Shown piece after piece: positions 42,000 through 50,632 of a DNA stretch of 64,000 bases (within the stretch, counting starts at the first letter, position 1; each line of letters opens with the position of its first letter). The DNA is from PGZG01 sp046292765. GTDB taxonomy: Bacteria > Pseudomonadota > Gammaproteobacteria > Pseudomonadales > Alcanivoracaceae. The notes under the pieces are model-generated. The model did no database searches. It saw nothing but the letters and a program-made list of their open reading frames with translations, and was not told the origin of the DNA. The position numbers and the translations under genes are program-made. The DNA lies in contig JBKBQA010000006.1 in NCBI GenBank assembly GCA_046292765.1, positions 124,001 to 188,000 of the forward strand, in the 5' to 3' direction.

Positions 42000-44757
42000 C
42001 CCGCTGTAGAGCCTGCAGGATATGATCCCGGGTGACTGGCTTGCAGAGGTAATCGTCCATGCCGGCGGTCCGGGCCCGTTGGACATGCTCGCTGCTGGCA
42101 TGGGCGCTGAGGCCGATGATGGCCAGCGCCGGCAGTTGCCGGGACTGTTCCAGATCGCGGATGCGGCGGGTGGCCTCGTAGCCGTCCATCACCGGCATCT
42201 CGCAGTCCATCAGCAGCACCTGCCAGTCCTGATGTCGGGCGCTGACCAGGTCCAGCGCCTCGGCACCGTTGTTGACGATTGTGGCGCGTAGGCCGACGCT
42301 GCGAAGGATGTTGTCTATCACCAGCTGGTTGACCGGGTTGTCTTCGGCCACCAGCACGCGCAGGGTGTTGATGTCCTGAGGCGGGGCACTGCTGTTGTCC
42401 GCGAGGGGCTCCGCTTCACTGAGATGACGGATCAGGCGCAGCAGCGTATCGCGCAACTTACTGGCCCGCACCGGCATGTCGATAACGGCGTATTCGTCGC
42501 TGCTGTCGACGGTGATGTCGCGCCCGAGGGTCCGCAGGATAATCACAGGAACCTCGTCGCCCAGTTGCTGGCGCAGTAGCGGCAGATGGATGAGGAGGTC
42601 CTCGTGAATCAACAGGGCACTCGCCGACTCACCATCGGCAATTCCGTCTGCCTGGTCACTTTGGATAACCTTCATTCCCCATCGTTCAGCCATCTGTCCA
42701 AGGCTGAGCCGTCGTGCTGTCAGGGGATCCAGCAGCAGCAGGGTGTGGCCGGCAAGCGGCGGGGGCACCACGCTTGCCGGCGTCATCCGGGTGCGAATGC
42801 TGAACCAGAAGGTGGCGCCACGTCCCGGCGAACTGCTCAGGCCGATGTCACCGCCAAACAGGGCACACAGCTGCCGGCTGATGGTCAGACCGAGGCCTGA
42901 GCCGCCATATCGGCGCGTGGTGGTGTTGTCAGCCTGAGTAAAGGCGCGAAACAGCAAACGCTGTTGCTCCTCGCCGATGCCGATGCCGGTGTCGGTGACT
43001 TCGAACAGCAATTCGCACTCCGGCCCCTGACCGCCGCGCAGTGACACGCTCAGGCTGATCTGCCCTTCGTTGGTGAATTTGAAGGCGTTGCTCAGCAGGT
43101 TGGTAATGATTTGCTTTAGTCGCACCGGATCGGTATGTACTCGCGCGGGCACCCGACTGTCGACAAAGGTCAGCAGCGGCAGCTGCTTCTGTGCCGACGC
43201 CAGGGCAAACAGCGAGACACAGTCATCTACCAGCTCATGGACGTCGGTGTCGATGGTCTCCAGCGACAGCTTGCCCGCTTCGATGCGGGAATAATCGAGA
43301 ATATCGTTGATCACTGTCAGCAGTGATTCGGTGCTTTGGTGAATGGTGTCCACATACTGGGCTTGCTGATGATCAAGCCGGGTACGACGGAGCAGATCGA
43401 CCATGCCGATAACCCCGTTCATGGGGGTGCGGATTTCATGACTCATGGTGGCGAGAAACTCGCTCTTGGCCTGATTGTGGGCACTGGCACGCAGGGCCTC
43501 GATCTCGGCCCGGGCGCGATTGCGAATGGAATCGGCGTGCGCTTCCTTTAGTCGGTTAATGCGATCAGCCAATGCCAGTGACAGCAATACGACCTCGATA
43601 AAGACGCCGAGCTGGACCATATTTTCGGTGACGGCGTTGCGCGGGATCACTCCATACTTGTTCAGTGCCATAACCACTGCACCGACCAGAAAAAACACCC
43701 AGGCCACGGTAAAGAAACGGGCATCGGGGTCCTTACGACACAGGCGATTGAGGGCGATCAGCAGAATGCTGATCATCATAATCAGAATCAGCAGGACACT
43801 GATCGGCACGATTCGGGACGGGCTGGTGAATGATTGAATGACCAGTAACGCAAGGCCAGCCAGGCTGAGGCGGTTGAGCCAGCGCCAGGCGGCTGGCGCA
43901 CGCTGGTCGAGCACCAGAAACGTCATCGTGAAGCGGGTGGCAAAGAACACGATCAGCGGCAGGATAAGCGCCATGATGTGTTCGGCGATCAGTGGCGAGC
44001 CTGGCCACAGATAGCGTTGGCCAAAGCCATGCAGCACCACCAGAAACAGGGTGATCACCACCGTCCAGCAGACATAGAGCAGGTACACAGGCTCGCGAAT
44101 CGAGAAGTACAGGAACAGGTTGTACAGCACCATGATGGCCATGCCGCCGATAAACAGCCCCTGCAGCAGGATGCTGCCTTGACTGCGGCGCTCGAAGGCC
44201 TCCGGTGTCAGCAGGGTCATGGGTAGCTGGAGACTGTACGGAGTCTGTACTCGCAACAACAGGGTGCGGGTTTCGCCGGCCGGCACGTCCAGTGGAAAGA
44301 CGATGGCATGGTAGGGCAGTCGCCGTTCGCTGAATGGCACCGCCAGTCCGGCCCGCTGCTGATCCAGCGGCAGGTTGTTGTCCGGGCCGAACAGGTAGAG
44401 CTCAACGTTCTGAAGAATCGGATTATCGATCTGCAGTAGCCAGCGCGGCTGGAGCCGGTGAGCGTTTTCCAGCGTCAGGCGGAACCAGCAGATGTCGGTA
44501 GTGAAGCCGAAATTGGGCCGCTGTCGCACGGGTTGCCAGAGCATCAGCTCCCTGTGCAGCAGCACAGTGGGTGTTGCCGTCGCGCGTTCGGCAGATTCGC
44601 AGAAATATCCAAGAGCGGAATAGGGGCTGACGTGGTTCCGATCAAGCGGCAATACCAGTGCCGCCGTGACCAGACCGCTCTGACCGAGCAGGAGGCACAG
44701 CCATCCCGCTCGCCAGAGCACTGTCAGCAAACGGTGGCGGTGGAACGGTGTGTCCAT
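41977..44757 (-). CDS. 7TMR-DISM hybrid sensor histidine kinase
   Basis: A 926-aa sensor. A signal peptide precedes a 7TMR-DISM extracellular domain (about 40-185, often carbohydrate-binding-like), seven membrane segments (about 190-390), a short coiled coil, HisKA with MSHEIRTPMNGVIG (His near 439), and HATPase with NLLSNAFKF, VTDTGIGIG and GGSGLGLTISRQL. Next comes a degenerate receiver-like region (about 660-780) without a clear phospho-Asp. A true receiver with AEDNPVN and LLMDCEMPVMDG follows (Asp near 848). No Hpt or output domain is present. It is convergent with, and overlaps, the kinase at 39867. Confidence 0.9.
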   Translation of the reverse strand: MDTPFHRHRLLTVLWRAGWLCLLLGQSGLVTAALVLPLDRNHVSPYSALGYFCESAERATATPTVLLHRELMLWQPVRQRPNFGFTTDICWFRLTLENAHRLQPRWLLQIDNPILQNVELYLFGPDNNLPLDQQRAGLAVPFSERRLPYHAIVFPLDVPAGETRTLLLRVQTPYSLQLPMTLLTPEAFERRSQGSILLQGLFIGGMAIMVLYNLFLYFSIREPVYLLYVCWTVVITLFLVVLHGFGQRYLWPGSPLIAEHIMALILPLIVFFATRFTMTFLVLDQRAPAAWRWLNRLSLAGLALLVIQSFTSPSRIVPISVLLILIMMISILLIALNRLCRKDPDARFFTVAWVFFLVGAVVMALNKYGVIPRNAVTENMVQLGVFIEVVLLSLALADRINRLKEAHADSIRNRARAEIEALRASAHNQAKSEFLATMSHEIRTPMNGVIGMVDLLRRTRLDHQQAQYVDTIHQSTESLLTVINDILDYSRIEAGKLSLETIDTDVHELVDDCVSLFALASAQKQLPLLTFVDSRVPARVHTDPVRLKQIITNLLSNAFKFTNEGQISLSVSLRGGQGPECELLFEVTDTGIGIGEEQQRLLFRAFTQADNTTTRRYGGSGLGLTISRQLCALFGGDIGLSSSPGRGATFWFSIRTRMTPASVVPPPLAGHTLLLLDPLTARRLSLGQMAERWGMKVIQSDQADGIADGESASALLIHEDLLIHLPLLRQQLGDEVPVIILRTLGRDITVDSSDEYAVIDMPVRASKLRDTLLRLIRHLSEAEPLADNSSAPPQDINTLRVLVAEDNPVNQLVIDNILRSVGLRATIVNNGAEALDLVSARHQDWQVLLMDCEMPVMDGYEATRRIRDLEQSRQLPALAIIGLSAHASSEHVQRARTAGMDDYLCKPVTRDHILQALQRANWPGRD

Positions 44758-44904
44758 GCAGGTGCAATCCCCGTCTTTCTTCTGACTCTAGGGACTGCAC
44801 CCGGTTGGTGCAAGCGTCCACCATCTCGGACGCAGCAATGGCAAATGTCTTACACAAACCCGAGCCAATATCCTGCGCCGTTTGTCTGGCTCCCGGGTCA
44901 TTAT

Positions 44905-44995
44905 GGCGCTGCATGGATGACCCACACACGGACGCAAACGGACGTTGCCTTTGGCTTGATTACCACCGCCCACTCCCTGAGTGGGCTTTTTTTTT
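44905..44995 (+). ncRNA. Candidate small RNA ending at an orphan terminator
   Basis: The stretch from about 44758 to 44967 has no plausible gene on the plus strand, yet ends in a classic intrinsic terminator at 44968-44995. A -10-like CATTAT at 44899-44904 would start the RNA near 44911. The RNA would carry ATGGA (44913-44917), ACGGA (44928-44932) and ACGGA (44938-44942), the core motif bound by CsrA/RsmA. The 5' end is a guess, no good -35 is seen, and it could start anywhere between 44758 and 44911. Confidence 0.4.
44968..44995 (+). terminator. Intrinsic terminator without an upstream ORF
   Basis: GCCCACTC at 44968-44975 pairs with GAGTGGGC at 44979-44986 around CCT, followed by nine T (44987-44995). 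The T-run is on the plus strand. Both flanking protein genes are on the minus strand, so this terminator does not serve either of them in their own direction. Confidence 0.9.
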
Positions 44996-44998
44996 GGT

Positions 44999-45436
44999 TC
45001 AGTTCAGCAGGTGTCGAAGCGGTTCCGGCAAGCGTTCCAGCAGCGCTTCCGGTAGCGCCACCGCCCGGCGCACAAATTGCCACAGGTCCCAGTAGTCCTT
45101 ATGCGAGAGGATCATGCCCTTGTTGTCCAGCTCCAGCCAGCTGGTGCCGGACAGGGTAATGGCCTTTGGCCAGTAGCGGGATTTGAAGGTCATGTCCCAC
45201 TCCGCGACATGGATCTGCTCGTTGCGGACTTCACGCTTCAGTACTGCGGTCAATTCAGGAAAGATCTTCACCATGTCCTGATACATGCCAACGATGGCCT
45301 TGCGACCCCGCACTTTCTGGATCGGATCCTCGAAGGTAGCTTCCGGGGCATAAAGCTCGAACACCATTTCCTCCAGCGCCTGTTCGTTCTCCAACCGGTT
45401 GAGGTTGTCCATCATCACTTGAATCGGGCTGCGCAT
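44999..45436 (-). CDS. SnoaL/NTF2-like protein
   Basis: A 145-aa protein of the SnoaL-like/nuclear transport factor 2 fold: MYAPEATFEDP-type strand (ELYAPEATFEDPIQKV), IVGMYQDMVKIFPEL, WDMTFKSRYWPKA and a final helix region. In this fold the cone-shaped pocket binds a steroid or polyketide-like ligand; here it is uncharacterised. I chose the ATG at 45436 because GAGGAG lies five bases upstream; another in-frame ATG at 45475 has AGGGG and is also possible. It is divergent from the DUF2288 gene. Confidence 0.8.
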   Translation of the reverse strand: MRSPIQVMMDNLNRLENEQALEEMVFELYAPEATFEDPIQKVRGRKAIVGMYQDMVKIFPELTAVLKREVRNEQIHVAEWDMTFKSRYWPKAITLSGTSWLELDNKGMILSHKDYWDLWQFVRRAVALPEALLERLPEPLRHLLN

Positions 45437-45501
45437 ACCTGCTCCTCCATTCACCTGTGGGGTTTGAGTTGCCATAATGCCGCCCCTGACGAGGAGGAAA
45501 C

Positions 45502-45810
45502 ATGACCGGGGACAACAATTCACTATTTGCCCATCTCAACGGTGAAACCGGCCGGATCGGCTGGCGGACGCTACAGCCCTGGTTTGCCAAGGGCGATACG
45601 TTGGCGGTGGTGGCAGGTGTCGATCTGGTGGCGGTGGCCACCGCGCTGGCCGCCGATGATGCCGTAGCGGTCCGGGGCTGGCTTGATGCCGGTGAGCTCG
45701 GCCCGGTGTCGAACGAGCAGGCGGCGCTATGGTATGAGGCAGATACCGAAGTATGGGCGGTGGTGGTGCTGCCCTGGATTCTGGTTCAGGCGGGGCCTGC
45801 CGGGGCGTGA
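45502..45810 (+). CDS. DUF2288 family protein
   Basis: A 102-aa acidic cytoplasmic protein. It matches DUF2288: LNGETGRIGWRTLQPWFAKG, VDLVAVATALAADDA, PVSNEQAALWYEADTEVWAV and VVLPWILVQ. A strong GAGGAGG site precedes the ATG. The family is widespread in Proteobacteria and its function is unknown. It is transcribed divergently from the SnoaL-like gene and is convergent with the following GST gene. Confidence 0.88.
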   Translation: MTGDNNSLFAHLNGETGRIGWRTLQPWFAKGDTLAVVAGVDLVAVATALAADDAVAVRGWLDAGELGPVSNEQAALWYEADTEVWAVVVLPWILVQAGPAGA

Positions 45811-45844
45811 CGAGATACGTTCCGGTAGGCTCCCTGTATTTTTT

Positions 45845-46504
45845 CTATCTCTGGATCATCTTGCCGGCGGCCTCGATGATCTTTGCCGGGCTCATTTCCT
45901 CAGGCACTTTCAGTCCGCCTAGCACTGCCGGGCGCAGGTAGAGGGTGTCCATCCAGCGTTTCAGGTGGGGCAGGTCGTTGATGTCGACGCCGGACCAGTT
46001 GTGGGTGCGCGCCCAGCAGAAGTTGGCGATATCGGCGATGGAGTAGTCGCCGGCGAGGTACTCGTTTTCGGCAAGGCGAGTATCAAGCACGGTCAGCAGG
46101 CGTTTTGATTCGTTCTGGTAGCGATCAATGGCCGGCTGGATCTTCTCCGGCATGTAGCGATAAAAGACATTGGCCTGCCCCATCATCGGGCCGACGCCGC
46201 CCATCTGGAACATCAGCCACTGGATCACCAGGGAGCGGCCACGGACGTCCGTGGGCAGCAATTTTCCGGCTTTTTCGGCCAGGTAGATCATGATGGCGCC
46301 GGACTCGAACACGGCGAAATCGTCCTTGTCGTGGTCGACAATGGCAGGGATGCGACCGTTCGGATTGATGGTGAGAAATGCAGGTTGCTTCTGTTCGCCT
46401 TTCATTAGATTCAGTGCCCGCACATCGTAGGCCAGTCCCAGTTCCTCAAGAGTCACCGAGGCCTTGTGGCCGTTGGGGGTGGCGGCAGTATAGAGGGTGA
46501 TCAT
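45845..46504 (-). CDS. Glutathione S-transferase, YfcG/YghU-like (nu class)
   Basis: A 219-aa GST. The thioredoxin-like domain has LYTAATPNGHKASVTLEELG and NPNGRIPAIVDHD. The helical domain has the QMGGVGPMMGQANVF segment typical of the YfcG/YghU group. In that group the N-terminal Thr-Pro-Asn region replaces the usual Ser/Tyr, and the enzymes act as disulfide-bond or peroxide reductases. The ATG at 46504 has AGGAG five bases upstream; the open frame extends 186 bases further without support. It is divergent from the radical SAM gene. Confidence 0.88.
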   Translation of the reverse strand: MITLYTAATPNGHKASVTLEELGLAYDVRALNLMKGEQKQPAFLTINPNGRIPAIVDHDKDDFAVFESGAIMIYLAEKAGKLLPTDVRGRSLVIQWLMFQMGGVGPMMGQANVFYRYMPEKIQPAIDRYQNESKRLLTVLDTRLAENEYLAGDYSIADIANFCWARTHNWSGVDINDLPHLKRWMDTLYLRPAVLGGLKVPEEMSPAKIIEAAGKMIQR

Positions 46505-46589
46505 GGCGGCTCCTGTGGCGATGTTGGCGCCAAGCATGCCTGAGCCGGCGTGGGCTTGCACTTGCCAGACCGACCCCGGCCGGAGGATG

Positions 46590-46611
46590 ATACTGTCCAT
46601 GTGAACAGTAT
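46590..46611. promoter_or_regulatory. Inverted repeat between divergent genes
   Basis: ATACTGT at 46590-46596 is perfectly inverted as ACAGTAT at 46605-46611, with an eight-base spacer. It ends 13 bases before the radical SAM start and lies 86 bases upstream of the GST gene. It could be an operator for the radical SAM unit; no cognate regulator is nearby. Confidence 0.45.
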
Positions 46612-46624
46612 TTGAGGGGTGGCC

Positions 46625-47662
46625 ATGATCAAGGGGCGCGGGGTCAGCGATAATCCGGCCGGGCGTTTCCAGCGCATCCGGGTGGAGCACGATGAAGGCT
46701 GTATGCCGCCTTCACAGGTCACGGAATACCGGAGCGAAACCGCGAAATCGCTGATCACCTCGAATGACTCGCCGGATGTCCCGTTCAGGCACAGCATCAA
46801 TCCCTATCGCGGCTGCGAGCATGGCTGCAGTTATTGCTTTGCCCGGCCCACCCACAGCTATCTCGACCTGTCCCCGGGGCTTGATTTCGAGACCCGCATT
46901 ATCTGCAAGGACAACGCCGTCAGCCTGCTACAGGAAACGCTGGCGAAGGACAGCTATCGGTGTGAACCGGTGGTGATTGGGTCCGCCACCGATCCGTACC
47001 AGCCGGTGGAGAAAACCCGTCGACTTACCCGCGGTTTGCTGGAGGTATTTCTCGCCCATCATCATCCGGTGGGATTGATTACCAAGAGTGGACTGATTCG
47101 TCGGGATCTTGATCTGCTGGCGGCGTTGGCCGGGCAGCAACTGGTTTCAGTGGCGGTATCGGTAACCACTCTTGATAACGCGCTTAAAGCCCGGCTGGAA
47201 CCAAGAGCCAGCAATGGCAGCACACGACTCGCGGTGATCCGTGAATTGTCTGCAGCCGGTGTGCCGGTGACAGTGCTGTTTGCGCCGGTGATTCCGTTTA
47301 TCAACGATGATGAACTGGAGGAGGTGATTGCCCAGGCCGCTGAGGCTGGCGCGCAACGAGCCGGTTATGTGATGTTGCGTTTGCCCTGGGAGGTGAATGA
47401 GCTGTGGCGCGGCTGGCTTGCCGAGCACTACCCGGAGCGCGCCCAGCGGGTGATGTCAGTGGTACGCGAGTTGCACGGCGGTCGCGATTATCAGAGTGAC
47501 TGGCATCAGCGCCAGACCGGTCGAGGTCAGTGGGCGAACCTGTTTGCCCGGCGTTTCGAGCTGGCCTGCCGTCGCGCCGGACTTGAGGGCAACGAGTTGC
47601 CGCCGCTGCGAACCGACCTGTTCAGGGTGCCCACAAAACCGGATCAGCTGGTATTGTGGTGA
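46625..47662 (+). CDS. Radical SAM protein, PA0069 family
   Basis: A 345-aa radical SAM enzyme. The Fe4S4-binding triad is Cys64, Cys68 and Cys71 in YRGCEHGCSYCFA. VIGSATDPYQPVEK follows, as in spore-photoproduct-lyase-like relatives of this family. Residues near the C-terminus are basic (RQTGRGQWANLFARRFELA). The chemistry is AdoMet cleavage to a 5'-deoxyadenosyl radical; the substrate is unknown. The start at 46625 has GAGGGG upstream; a GTG two codons earlier is possible. It overlaps the hydrolase gene by seven bases, implying co-translation. Confidence 0.9.
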   Translation: MIKGRGVSDNPAGRFQRIRVEHDEGCMPPSQVTEYRSETAKSLITSNDSPDVPFRHSINPYRGCEHGCSYCFARPTHSYLDLSPGLDFETRIICKDNAVSLLQETLAKDSYRCEPVVIGSATDPYQPVEKTRRLTRGLLEVFLAHHHPVGLITKSGLIRRDLDLLAALAGQQLVSVAVSVTTLDNALKARLEPRASNGSTRLAVIRELSAAGVPVTVLFAPVIPFINDDELEEVIAQAAEAGAQRAGYVMLRLPWEVNELWRGWLAEHYPERAQRVMSVVRELHGGRDYQSDWHQRQTGRGQWANLFARRFELACRRAGLEGNELPPLRTDLFRVPTKPDQLVLW

Positions 47663-48309
47663 GCTATACCGCAGTGATGGACGGGCAGATGACGGCGTTT
47701 CTGATTGATCAGCCCCGGGGCGAAGTGCTGGCCACCTTGTTGCTCGCCCATGGTGCCGGAGCGCCGATGGACAGCGACTTCATGAATGCCCTGAGTGAGG
47801 CACTGGCGTCAGAGGGTATCCGGGTACTGCGGTTTGAATTTCCCTACATGACCGAGCGCCGCAGCAACGGCAGGAAGCGCCCGCCGGACCGGGCGCCGGT
47901 GCTGTTATCGGCGTTCGCTGCGGCACTGGCCGATGCTGGCGGTGAGCAACTCTTTATCGGTGGTAAATCCATGGGCGGACGGATGGCAACGCAGCTTGCT
48001 ACTGAAACCCACTGTCGAGGTGTGGTGTGTTTCGGCTATCCGTTTCATCCCCCGGGAAAGGTGGAGAAAACCCGGCTGGATCATCTCGGCGACATGCTCG
48101 CCCCGGCACTGATTTGTCAGGGCGAGCGGGATCCTTTTGGCACTCGCGATGAAGTCAGCGGTTACGCCCTGCCTGCTGCAATTCAACTGGAGTGGCTTGC
48201 GGATGGCAACCATGACCTCGCGCCGCGCAAACGCAGCGGACTGACACAGCACGACAATATCGTCCGCGCTGCCCGGGCGTGCCGTGAGTTTATGTATCAG
48301 CGTAGATAA
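47656..48309 (+). CDS. KANL3/Tex30-type alpha/beta hydrolase
   Basis: A 217-aa alpha/beta-fold hydrolase. AHGAGAPMDSDFM is the oxyanion region, GGKSMGGRMA holds the Ser nucleophile, ERDPFG the Asp and GNHDL the His, so the triad is complete. It matches the KANL3/Tex30 (DUF-like dienelactone hydrolase) group. The frame opens with GTG GTG overlapping the radical SAM stop; ATG at 47677 is an alternative. Its last 20 bases overlap the convergent GNAT/C39 gene. Substrate unknown. Confidence 0.87.
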   Translation: MVSYTAVMDGQMTAFLIDQPRGEVLATLLLAHGAGAPMDSDFMNALSEALASEGIRVLRFEFPYMTERRSNGRKRPPDRAPVLLSAFAAALADAGGEQLFIGGKSMGGRMATQLATETHCRGVVCFGYPFHPPGKVEKTRLDHLGDMLAPALICQGERDPFGTRDEVSGYALPAAIQLEWLADGNHDLAPRKRSGLTQHDNIVRAARACREFMYQRR

Positions 48310-49399
48310 TCACGGCGGTACGCAAACGGTCGCGGCCAAAGCGCGCCATGCGATCAAAATCGCTGCGGGCGATGGGAAGATACTGGCAATCCAGATCGGT
48401 TTGCAGCCCTTCTTCCGGGTCCGAGTCGTGCAGGTAGAAGAACTCGTCATCGAACGCTGATAGCACTACCCAGTGGGGTACGCGCTTGCCATCCAGTTGC
48501 CAGGTGGAAATCAGGATCAACGGGATGCCACCCTTCTTCAACGCCTTGGTCAGTTGCAGCTGGGATATCTCACTGTGATGCACCGGAATCTTCAGCTTCT
48601 TTGCCTGAATGACAAAATCGGTGTGGGCAAGCTCGATGATTTTTTTCTTCTTCTCGGCGCGGACGCTGTCGATAAAAAGAACCTGATCACCGCTGATCCA
48701 GACCTCGGCACGGAAGCCACGCTTTCTGGCGGCGATGGCAAGGCCGAGTGGATGGCAGCCACCGTGGCCGGAGGTCATGAAGATGGTGGTGGCCTCGCGC
48801 CACAGATGCATTTCCTCGCTGATATCGGGTTGCAGTTGCCGATTCAACGCCTGCATGGCCATGAGCAGCGACGCCGGCCCGCAGGTGAACTCGGTATTCT
48901 GTCGATACCAGGGTACCGGTCGTTGCCAGTGCGAGGCATCAAACTGACGAATCCGCTTCTGATAACGGAAAGCGTCCTGATGATCTTCATAATAGTCTTC
49001 GTATTCACCGAAACGGTGATAGCCGAGCTGCTCATAGAGCTGGATGGCAGCCTCGTTGTCCTTGCGCACTTCCAGTCGCATGTCGATGCGTCCGGCTTCG
49101 CGGGCCGCTTTTTCTCCGGCTTCGATCAGTTTGCGACCAAGTCCACGACCGCGCATGCGGTTGTCCACGGCGATCGAGTAGAGTCTGGCGAGACGGGTGC
49201 CGCGGTGCAGGATAATCAGGATATAGCCGGCCAGAACGCCGTCCACTGTCACTACCTTGAAGGCGCGATGTTCGCCGTTGATCCAGCGACGAAAGCTGCG
49301 TCGGCTTAGTCGGTCGGTGTCAAAAGTGTGTTTTTCCAGTGTTTCGAGTGCGTCCAGATCGGCGCTTTCTACCCGGCGAACTACAATCTGCTCGGTCAA
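48290..49399 (-). CDS. GNAT acetyltransferase fused to a C39-like peptidase
   Basis: A 369-aa fusion. Residues about 5-150 form a RimI-like GNAT domain (LYSIAVDNRMRGRGLGRKLI is the acetyl-CoA loop). Residues about 160-365 are C39-peptidase-like, with the Cys in NTEFTCGPASLLMA near 170 and the His in VPHWVVLSAFD near 308. The start is TTG at 49399, overlapping the stop of the upstream gene (TTGA) with GGAGGGG seven bases before it. The neighbour with a zinc-peptidase fold suggests peptide or protein modification, but the target is not known. Confidence 0.87.
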   Translation of the reverse strand: MTEQIVVRRVESADLDALETLEKHTFDTDRLSRRSFRRWINGEHRAFKVVTVDGVLAGYILIILHRGTRLARLYSIAVDNRMRGRGLGRKLIEAGEKAAREAGRIDMRLEVRKDNEAAIQLYEQLGYHRFGEYEDYYEDHQDAFRYQKRIRQFDASHWQRPVPWYRQNTEFTCGPASLLMAMQALNRQLQPDISEEMHLWREATTIFMTSGHGGCHPLGLAIAARKRGFRAEVWISGDQVLFIDSVRAEKKKKIIELAHTDFVIQAKKLKIPVHHSEISQLQLTKALKKGGIPLILISTWQLDGKRVPHWVVLSAFDDEFFYLHDSDPEEGLQTDLDCQYLPIARSDFDRMARFGRDRLRTAVIIYADT

Positions 49400-50496
49400 T
49401 GTTGCAACCCCTCCAGCGCCAGCCGGATCACTTGCCGGCTTCGCCACAATACCATTTCATGCCATTGGCTGTCCGGCGGACAGAAATGCCGCAGCATGCG
49501 CTGTTTGATGTGCTGGCAGGTGTCCGATGCCCAGTCCACCGGGCCTGCAGCATGAAGACGATGATCCGCCAGAATCGTGTCAAAAAGAGGTTCGGTGCCA
49601 AAGGTGCCGAACTCCAGCGTCACAAAGCACGAATGCCGATTCATGATGGCGTGCCAGCCGAAATCCATCAGGCCCAGTTTGGGCACCGACGATGACGTGC
49701 CCGCAAGCGGCAAGGTGACGGCGTCGCCATACCAGTTTCTGGCCACCCGGGTGCCGTCGCTGTCCGGGGCGTGGTCGCAGATGATCTCGCCGTAGCCGTA
49801 GGGGCCGAGGCCGGTGTGCAGATCCAGCACCGCCAGTTGTCGCTCACCTAGGGTGAATTCATTGATCAGCTGTTCAATCAGCAGGCGCGCATGGGATTTG
49901 CCGAAACCTCCGAAAAAGGGCCCGGTGGGGTCGCTGAACTGTCCTCCACTGACGGCGACTTCCAGTGCCGTCTGGCCATGCCGATCAGCGAACTGATGCA
50001 GTGCATCGGCGCGGGCGGCGGCATCTTCCAGCATCAGCACATCACGCAGTGCCAGATAGCCGGCGTTGGCCGGCGGTGGTTGATTGAAATCGATGAAGTT
50101 GCGATTGAGGTCGATACCCTCGTGGTCACAACGTCGGCCCCAGGCCATGCCCCAGGGATTGAGCGCGTGAATCAGCAGCACAGCGGTGTTGGCGGGTGGT
50201 TGCCATTGCCGCTCGGTTGCCTGCTGAAGAAAGTCGCTCTGGATGGCGCTGCCCGCATAGCCCTCGGCGCCATGGGTGCCGCTGATAAGTACCAGTACCC
50301 GTTCGGCGCCGTCGGAGCCAAGCCAGGCAATATCGGTAAACAGGGATGCACCATCTGGTCCCGGCGCTGGGCAGGGATTATCGCGATGGGAGAGCACACG
50401 GGGGCATGCCCGCAGCCGGGTCAGAAAGGCATGACGGCTGCTGGCGTAACCTGAATGAACAGTCGTGGACAGGGCTGGAAACAGGGACAGGGGCAT
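49396..50496 (-). CDS. DUF2817 (M14-like) metallocarboxypeptidase-fold protein
   Basis: A 366-aa cytoplasmic protein of the DUF2817 family, related to zinc carboxypeptidases. Zinc ligands are likely His75 and Glu78 in SGTHGAEGYAGS and His in LDLHTGLG near 222. LIHALNPWGMAWGRR and the Asn in DLNRNFIDF are typical of the family. Its stop overlaps the start of the GNAT/C39 gene by four bases, so both products are made together and may act on the same substrate. Substrate and role are unknown. Confidence 0.87.
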   Translation of the reverse strand: MPLSLFPALSTTVHSGYASSRHAFLTRLRACPRVLSHRDNPCPAPGPDGASLFTDIAWLGSDGAERVLVLISGTHGAEGYAGSAIQSDFLQQATERQWQPPANTAVLLIHALNPWGMAWGRRCDHEGIDLNRNFIDFNQPPPANAGYLALRDVLMLEDAAARADALHQFADRHGQTALEVAVSGGQFSDPTGPFFGGFGKSHARLLIEQLINEFTLGERQLAVLDLHTGLGPYGYGEIICDHAPDSDGTRVARNWYGDAVTLPLAGTSSSVPKLGLMDFGWHAIMNRHSCFVTLEFGTFGTEPLFDTILADHRLHAAGPVDWASDTCQHIKQRMLRHFCPPDSQWHEMVLWRSRQVIRLALEGLQH

Positions 50497-50563
50497 GCGA
50501 CAGTGCCTGCAGTGTGCAGTCTTCAGGGTAGCCCGAAATCCTCTGGTCGGCCAGCGCGGGGTT

Positions 50564-50585
50564 ATCTGTTACCTGATCTGTTACC
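50564..50585 (+). promoter_or_regulatory. Direct repeat upstream of the GlyGly-CTERM gene
   Basis: ATCTGTTACC occurs at 50564-50573 and 50576-50585, a 12-base period, about one helical turn. It lies 48 bases before the start of the large exported protein. The spacing could suit an activator such as the BTAD regulator two genes on; that link is a guess. Confidence 0.35.
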
Positions 50586-50632
50586 GGTTCTGACTAGACT
50601 GTCCCCATCCTTCTCATGCAAAGGAAAATGCA

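Noticed and set aside
44837..44854. A GacA/UvrY-type upstream box for the candidate small RNA
   Set aside because: Only the CTTACA half is present; the left half does not match TGTAAG at any usual spacing, so I do not call it a site.
44458..45159. Plus-strand open frame of 233 codons across the kinase start
   Set aside because: It overlaps the kinase 5' end and runs through the terminator at 44968-44995, low-complexity and without family resemblance.
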